DNA of 35,217 nt from Bacteroidales bacterium Bact_11. GTDB lineage: Bacteria; Bacteroidota; Bacteroidia; Bacteroidales; UBA932. The notes below the pieces were generated by a model. The model saw only the letters and a program-made list of their open reading frames with translations. It made no database searches and had not been told where the DNA came from. Below, piece by piece: positions 31,049 to 35,217 of this stretch (positions within the stretch are counted from its first letter, which is position 1; the number at the start of each line of letters is the position of its first letter). The stretch lies in the NCBI GenBank assembly GCA_001603505.1, contig LUZC01000006.1, positions 1 to 35,217 of the forward strand, written 5' to 3'. A program made the position numbers and the translations under genes.

Positions 31049-33235
31049 ATGAGCAAACTTCGATTCGATGTCGTCCAGGATGCTTTCAAAAAGAAAGCCC
31101 TGGACGTGGAAACCCCTTTGAAAAGGCCGTCCGATTATTTCGGAGAGCTGGTGTTCAACCGCGACACCATGCGCAAGTATCTCGATCCCAAAATCTACGA
31201 TGCCCTCGTCGACTGCATCGACAACGGCCGCCCGCTCGACCTGTACACGGCCGACCGCGTGGCCGACGGCATGAAGGAATGGGCCGTCAGCCATGGTGTG
31301 ACGCACATTACCCACTGGTTCCAGCCCCTCACCGAACTCACCGCCGAGAAGCACGATTCCCTGCTGGAATATGATTCCCGGGGCCGGATGATCGAGAAGT
31401 TCAGCGGCAAGTCGCTCATCCAGCAGGAACCCGACGCATCGTCCTTCCCCAACGGCGGCATCCGCGCCACTTTCGAGGCCCGCGGCTACACCGCCTGGGA
31501 CCCGACCTCCCCGGTCTTCATCCAGGGCGACACCCTCTGCATCCCCACCATCTTCATCTCCTATACCGGTGAAGCGCTCGACTACAAGGCACCGCTCAAG
31601 AAAGCCCTCAAAGCCGTCTCCGACGCCGCCCTGCCCATCTGCCGGCTCTTCGATCCCGCTGTTTCGCGGGTTCATTCCTATCTGGGATGGGAGCAGGAGT
31701 ATTTCCTTGTCGACGAAGACCTGTATTCTGCACGGCCCGACCTCATCCTCACCGGACGCACGCTGATGGGGCACGCCTCTTCCAAGAACCAGCAACTCGA
31801 CGACCATTATTTCGCCGCGCTGCCCAGCCGCGTGGCCGCCTTCATGCGCGAACTCGAAATCGAAGGCTACCGGCTCGGCATCCCCATCAAGACGCGGCAC
31901 AACGAGGTGGCGCCCAACCAATTCGAGATGGCGCCCATCTACGGCGAATGCAACCTGGCCAACGACCAGAACCAGATCATCATGAACGTGATGAACCAGG
32001 TGGCCCGCAAACACCATTTTGTAGTCCTGCTCCACGAAAAGCCCTTCGCCGGCATCAACGGTTCGGGCAAGCACAACAACTGGTCGCTCGGCACTGACAA
32101 GGGCACGATGCTCCTGGCACCGGGCAAGGACCCGAAAGGCAACCTCCAGTTCATCACCTTCTTCGTCAATATCCTGGCTGCCGTTCAGCGGCACAACGCC
32201 CTGCTCAAGGCCAGCATTGCCAGTGCGACCAACGCCCATCGCCTCGGCGCCAACGAGGCCCCGCCGGCCATCGTCTCGGCCTTCCTGGGCCGCACCATGA
32301 CGGAAGTCCTGCACAAGCTGCTTGAACTGCCGTCCGGAACACCCATCGAGATCGCCGGCAAGAAAGGCACCTCGGTCGGCATCGTGGAAATCCCCGAAAT
32401 CTTCCTCGACAACACCGACCGCAACCGCACCTCGCCTTTCGCCTTTACGGGCAATCGTTTCGAATTCCGCGCGGTAGGTTCCTCGGCCAACTGCGCCGGC
32501 GCCATGACCGTGCTCAGCGCAGCCGTGGCCCAGCAGCTGGGCTTCTTCAAGCGCGACCTCGACAAGGAACTCGCCGCAGGCAAACCGCTGGAAATCGCCG
32601 TGATGGATACCCTCAAGCCCATCATCCGCTCGGTCATCGACGTAGTCTGCTTCGACGGGAACGGCTACTCCGACGAGTGGAAAAAGGAAGCGGCCCGCCG
32701 CGGCCTCGATACGGAAACCTATGTTCCCAAAATGTTCAAGGCCTTCACTACGCCGGAATCCATCGACCTGTTCACATCGCTGGGCATCTACTCGCCCAAA
32801 GAGCTGGAAGCCCGCAATGAGGTCAAGTGGGACATGTATTCCAAGAAGATCCAGATTGAAGCGCGTGTCATGGGACGGATGGCTGTCAACCATGTCATCC
32901 CTGCCGCCATCGCCTACCAGAATGCGTTGCTCGAGAATGTCACGCGAATGAAAGAGGCGTTCCCTGAAACCTGGCGGGAACACGCCTCTGTGGCCACCCG
33001 CCTCATTGAATCGATCTCCTGGCACATTTCCGACCTTCAATGGAAAGTCGACGCCATGGTTGAAGCCCGCAAGAAAGCCAACGCCCTCGAAAACGACTAC
33101 GAGAAGGCGCTCGCCTACCACGCCATCGCGGAGAGCCTTGAAGCCATCCGCCGCCCCATCGACAAGCTCGAAGAAATCGTCGACAACGACCTCTGGCCCC
33201 TGCCGAAATACCGGGAACTGCTGTTTATCAACTAA
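31049..33235 (+). CDS. glnN: Glutamine synthetase type III
   Basis: ATP-dependent synthesis of glutamine from glutamate and ammonium, the main ammonium-assimilating enzyme in many Bacteroidetes. At 728 residues it has the type III (GlnN) length, far longer than type I. Markers are the N-terminal type III region RPSDYFGELVFNRDTMRKYL near 27, THWFQPLTELTAEKHDS near 90, LGWEQEYFLVDEDLY near 213, KTRHNEVAPNQFEMAPIY near 277, GINGSGKHNNWSLGT near 335, and FTGNRFEFRAVGSSANCA near 468. No own promoter is visible in the 18-bp gap after the glycosyltransferase gene. A perfect AT-rich inverted repeat lies downstream. Confidence 0.97.
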   Translation: MSKLRFDVVQDAFKKKALDVETPLKRPSDYFGELVFNRDTMRKYLDPKIYDALVDCIDNGRPLDLYTADRVADGMKEWAVSHGVTHITHWFQPLTELTAEKHDSLLEYDSRGRMIEKFSGKSLIQQEPDASSFPNGGIRATFEARGYTAWDPTSPVFIQGDTLCIPTIFISYTGEALDYKAPLKKALKAVSDAALPICRLFDPAVSRVHSYLGWEQEYFLVDEDLYSARPDLILTGRTLMGHASSKNQQLDDHYFAALPSRVAAFMRELEIEGYRLGIPIKTRHNEVAPNQFEMAPIYGECNLANDQNQIIMNVMNQVARKHHFVVLLHEKPFAGINGSGKHNNWSLGTDKGTMLLAPGKDPKGNLQFITFFVNILAAVQRHNALLKASIASATNAHRLGANEAPPAIVSAFLGRTMTEVLHKLLELPSGTPIEIAGKKGTSVGIVEIPEIFLDNTDRNRTSPFAFTGNRFEFRAVGSSANCAGAMTVLSAAVAQQLGFFKRDLDKELAAGKPLEIAVMDTLKPIIRSVIDVVCFDGNGYSDEWKKEAARRGLDTETYVPKMFKAFTTPESIDLFTSLGIYSPKELEARNEVKWDMYSKKIQIEARVMGRMAVNHVIPAAIAYQNALLENVTRMKEAFPETWREHASVATRLIESISWHISDLQWKVDAMVEARKKANALENDYEKALAYHAIAESLEAIRRPIDKLEEIVDNDLWPLPKYRELLFIN

Positions 33236-33261
33236 GACACGGCCATCGTTTCTCTGTCATT

Positions 33262-33290
33262 CCAAATTTTAAACCTGATTTAAAATTTGG
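33262..33290. promoter_or_regulatory. Perfect AT-rich inverted repeat upstream of the HTH gene
   Basis: CCAAATTTTAAA (33262-33273) and TTTAAAATTTGG (33279-33290) form perfect 12-bp arms around a 5-base spacer. It is AT-rich in a GC-rich setting, ends 5 bases before the ATG of the small helix-turn-helix gene, and begins 26 bases after the glnN stop. It may be an operator for that protein, a hairpin masking its start, or a 3'-end structure of glnN mRNA; it lacks a U-run for a classic terminator. Confidence 0.55.
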
Positions 33291-33295
33291 AACAA

Positions 33296-33586
33296 ATGAA
33301 CAGTACTGAAATTCTCATGGATGCGTTCCGCGACCTGCTCCGGGCCATCGTCAGGGAAGTTTATGAAGAAACCAGACAGGCCATCGCGGATGAGAAAAAG
33401 AAGCACCGACGTTTTTACACGAGGCAGGAGGTCTGCGATATTCTCCACATCGGCACAACGACCTTCTACCGGCTGGCAAACAAAGGGAAAATCACCATCC
33501 TGAAAATCGAAGGAAAGACCCTGGTCGATGCGGACGACTTCGACCATCTCGTAGAAACCCGCCAGGTCTTCCGTTACCAGCACTAA
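33296..33586 (+). CDS. Small helix-turn-helix DNA-binding protein (excisionase/MerR-like)
   Basis: A 96-residue protein. The N-terminal third (about 1-40) is a charged amphipathic helix (AIVREVYEETRQAIADEKKK), possibly for dimerisation. Residues 41-90 form a winged-helix of the excisionase type: YTRQEVCDILHIGTTTFYRL, then ANKGKITILKIEGKTLVDADD, in which the wing reads the (R/K)-(I/L)-x-(V/I) pattern typical of this family. Bacteroidetes carry many such helix_turn_helix_17-like proteins, in mobile elements and as stand-alone regulators. No integrase is nearby. A TTG 3 codons upstream is open in frame, but ATG 33296 is chosen; it stands 5 bases after the inverted repeat, suggesting autoregulation. 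Confidence 0.78.
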   Translation: MNSTEILMDAFRDLLRAIVREVYEETRQAIADEKKKHRRFYTRQEVCDILHIGTTTFYRLANKGKITILKIEGKTLVDADDFDHLVETRQVFRYQH

Positions 33587-33592
33587 CAAAGA

Positions 33593-33619
33593 TGCCCGGC
33601 ATAACCCGGGCAACTTTTT
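33593..33619 (+). terminator. Probable Rho-independent terminator after the HTH gene
   Basis: TGCCCGG (33593-33599), a six-base loop, CCGGGCA (33606-33612), then ACTTTTTC with a T5 run (33615-33619). It starts 6 bases after the TAA of the HTH gene, in the right orientation to end its transcript. The stem closely resembles the dispersed palindrome next to it, so it may be derived from the same repeat family. Confidence 0.6.
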
Positions 33620-33625
33620 CTCGTC

Positions 33626-33647
33626 ATGCCCGGCTCCGACCGGGCAT
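33626..33647. repeat. Dispersed palindrome, second copy
   Basis: ATGCCCGG-CTCCGA-CCGGGCAT, 8-bp perfect arms with a six-base loop, identical in its arms to the copy inside the adenosyltransferase gene (12531-12551) and likewise preceded by GTC. It lies between the convergent HTH and lpdA genes, ending 4 bases before the lpdA stop codon. A hairpin here could also serve as the 3'-end structure of lpdA mRNA. Confidence 0.7.
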
Positions 33648-33651
33648 CTGT

Positions 33652-35040
33652 CTAGATATGGATCGCTTCGCCGTGGACCGCGGCAGCGGCTTCCATGAGC
33701 GCTTCCGACATCGTGGGATGCGGGAACATGGAGGCGGCAAGCTGCTTGGCGGTGACTCCGAGGTTGCGGGCTGCGACGATGCCGCCGATCATCTCGGAGA
33801 CGTTGTCGCCCACGAGATGGGCACCAAGCACCTTGTCGGTGGCCGCATCGACCACGAGCTTCACGAAACCGTCGCGGGCGCCAGCGGCCGTAGCCTTGCC
33901 GGAAGCCGTGAACGGGAACTTGCCCACCTTGTAATCGATGCCCAGTTCCTTCGCCTTGCGCTCCGTCATGCCGGTCGAAGCCACCTCGGGGGTGATGTAG
34001 GTGCAACCAGGGATGTTGTCGTAGTTCACAGGGGCCGGATTCAAACCGGCGATCGCCTCGACGCAGCAGATGGCCTCGGCCGAAGCCACGTGCGCCAGTG
34101 CCGGCGTGGCTATGATGTCGCCGATGGCGTACACGCCTTCAACGGATGTCCGGTAGCAGGCATCCACGGGCACCTTCCCGCGGTTAAGTTCGACGCCGAG
34201 CGCCTCCAGGCCCAGGCCTTCCGTATTCGGACGGACGCCAACCGCCGAGAGCACCGTCTCAGCTTCGACGATCTCCTCCCCTTTCTTCGTTTCGACCGTG
34301 AGCCTGCACGGGTCACCGGTGGTGTCGACGCTCTTGACGGAAGAGGAAACCATCACCTTGATGCCCGCCTTGCGGAACGAACGGCTGATCTGCGCGGAGA
34401 CTTCGTCGTCTTCGATAGGCAGCACGCGGTCCATGAACTCGATGATCGTGACATCCACTCCCAACGAACGATAGAAAAAGGCAAACTCGCTGCCGATCGC
34501 GCCGCTGCCGATGACGGCCAGAGAAGCGGGCAGTTTCTCGGGCGTCAGCGCCTGGTAGTAGCACCAGACCTTCCGGCCGTCGATGGGTGCGAACGGCAGT
34601 TCGGCCGGATGCGAACCCGTGGCCAGGATGATGTGGTCGGCATCGAAGACCTCGACGGGTCCTTCGGAACGAGTCACATCCACCTGCTTGCCGGGAAGCA
34701 CTTTTCCGCTGCCCTTGATGACCGTCACCTTGTTTTTCTTGAACAGATACTCCACGCCCTTGTTCATCGTGGCCGATACGCCGCGGCTGCGCGCGACGAT
34801 GGCGGCCAGGTCGGGCATCACGCCTTCGGCCGTAAAGCCGAATTCGGCGCCGCGCTCCGCGTAGTGCAGCGCCTGCGCGCTCTTGAGCAACGCCTTGGTC
34901 GGAATGCAGCCCCAATTGAGGCAGATACCGCCGAGTTCGCTGCGTTCGACAACCGCGGTATTGAATCCGAGCTGCGCCGCCCGGATCGCGGCCACGTAGC
35001 CTCCCGGGCCCGCGCCGATGACGATGACATCATATTTCAT
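33652..35040 (-). CDS. lpdA: Dihydrolipoyl dehydrogenase
   Basis: Flavoprotein E3 component of 2-oxoacid dehydrogenase or glycine-cleavage complexes; it reoxidises dihydrolipoamide with NAD+. The 462-residue product has FAD-binding YDVIVIGAGPGGYVAAIRAA (3-22), the redox disulfide in GGICLNWGCIPTK near 38, NAD-binding AVIGSGAIGSEFAFFYRSLG near 177, YAIGDI near 310, and the C-terminal HPTMSEALMEA with the catalytic His-Glu pair. The frame is open upstream to 35139, overlapping secA, but ATG 35040 is the family start and lies one base after the secA stop. No other complex subunits are in the window. Confidence 0.96.
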   Translation of the reverse strand: MKYDVIVIGAGPGGYVAAIRAAQLGFNTAVVERSELGGICLNWGCIPTKALLKSAQALHYAERGAEFGFTAEGVMPDLAAIVARSRGVSATMNKGVEYLFKKNKVTVIKGSGKVLPGKQVDVTRSEGPVEVFDADHIILATGSHPAELPFAPIDGRKVWCYYQALTPEKLPASLAVIGSGAIGSEFAFFYRSLGVDVTIIEFMDRVLPIEDDEVSAQISRSFRKAGIKVMVSSSVKSVDTTGDPCRLTVETKKGEEIVEAETVLSAVGVRPNTEGLGLEALGVELNRGKVPVDACYRTSVEGVYAIGDIIATPALAHVASAEAICCVEAIAGLNPAPVNYDNIPGCTYITPEVASTGMTERKAKELGIDYKVGKFPFTASGKATAAGARDGFVKLVVDAATDKVLGAHLVGDNVSEMIGGIVAARNLGVTAKQLAASMFPHPTMSEALMEAAAAVHGEAIHI

Positions 35041-35041
35041 A

Positions 35042-35217
35042 TTATGCTTCTTTTCCGTGACAATTCTTGTACTTCTTGCCGGAGCCGCAAGGGCAGGGAT
35101 CGTTGCGGCCGACCTTCTTCTCGACATGGATCGGCGCATTGGTCTTCGGCTCGGAGCTGTTGGTCAGCAGGTCGGGACGGCTCGTCTGCATCCGGCTCAT
35201 GTCGGAACGCTTCTCGT
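35042..35217 (-). CDS. secA: Preprotein translocase ATPase SecA, C-terminal end (cut by window end)
   Basis: Only the last 57 codons are present. They read as the tail of Sec[16 protein letters not shown], then [20 protein letters not shown], and the zinc-binding SEC-C motif [13 protein letters not shown] near the stop (TAA, 35044-35042). SecA drives protein export through SecYEG; the SEC-C tail binds SecB or ribosomes. The body of the gene lies beyond the window. lpdA starts one base after the stop, so the two may be cotranscribed. A SEC-C motif also occurs in small unrelated proteins, but the preceding [20 protein letters not shown] run is specific to SecA of this phylum. Confidence 0.9.
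   Translation of the reverse strand, partial: EKRSDMSRMQTSRPDLLTNSSEPKTNAPIHVEKKVGRNDPCPCGSGKKYKNCHGKEA

Noticed and set aside
30809-33121. 770-codon open frame on the minus strand opposite glnN
   Set aside because: It is wholly antisense to a clear type III glutamine synthetase. Its translation shows no domain and has a His/Gly/Val-rich composition typical of reverse-complement shadow frames in GC-rich genes.
33296-33586. Prophage or integrative element marked by the excisionase-like gene
   Set aside because: No integrase, attachment repeats, tRNA or phage genes adjoin it, and the flanking genes (glnN, lpdA, secA) are housekeeping.

Overview
The window looks like a chromosomal piece of a fairly GC-rich member of the Bacteroidales. 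Three things suggest this: promoter elements of the Bacteroidetes type (TAnnTTTG) in front of several genes; pairs of TonB-dependent receptors with surface-type lipoproteins; and Bacteroidetes-type housekeeping proteins (type III glutamine synthetase, DUF4199 protein, lactonase-family propeller). The genus cannot be read from the sequence.

Layout. Positions 1-982 (-) hold the N-terminal part of threonyl-tRNA synthetase, divergent from a lactonase-family protein (1124-2203, +). From 26.3 kb down to 2.2 kb a single block of 18 genes runs on the minus strand behind one cobalamin riboswitch (26369-26544). Most junctions in it are overlaps or gaps of a few bases, so it reads as one ~24 kb operon. 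In transcription order: TonB receptor, propeller-like lipoprotein, cobB/cbiA, a BtuF-BtuC-BtuD-type ABC importer, an SLC13/DASS anion symporter, a second TonB receptor, two exported CbiK-type chelatases, cobalamin adenosyltransferase, cobQ, a CobD-like aminotransferase, cbiB, and four two-domain enzymes: CbiH-CbiC, CbiE-CbiT, CbiG-CbiF and CbiJ-CbiD. Divergent from the riboswitch, on the plus strand, is the nucleotide-loop assembly set cobU-cobT-cobS-cobC (26589-29476). Its promoter lies so close to the start codon that the mRNA may be leaderless, and it is not behind the riboswitch. Then follow a DUF4199 membrane protein, a GT2 glycosyltransferase, glnN (type III glutamine synthetase) and a small helix-turn-helix protein (all +). 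Convergent with these are lpdA and the C-terminal end of secA (-).

Together the genes cover nearly all of the anaerobic (early-cobalt) corrin pathway plus uptake of corrinoids or related tetrapyrroles. No cbiL (precorrin-2/cobalt-factor II C20-methyltransferase), no uroporphyrinogen-III methyltransferase and no lower-ligand synthesis gene is present here, so those steps must be encoded elsewhere or be absent.

The most unusual features are: (a) a ~126-bp palindromic element between cbiGF and cbiJD with long terminal inverted repeats and three inner hairpins, which keeps a 51-codon frame open and coupled to both flanking genes; (b) a short dispersed palindrome lying in frame inside the adenosyltransferase gene, with a second copy at 33.6 kb; (c) two exported CbiK-type chelatases next to a TonB receptor and an ABC importer, an arrangement like the haem-uptake iht locus of Porphyromonas; (d) a DASS symporter inside a cobalamin operon. 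No intergenic stretch exceeds 300 bases; the largest (26327-26588) holds the riboswitch and two promoters. No tRNA, rRNA, CRISPR array or transposase gene was seen.
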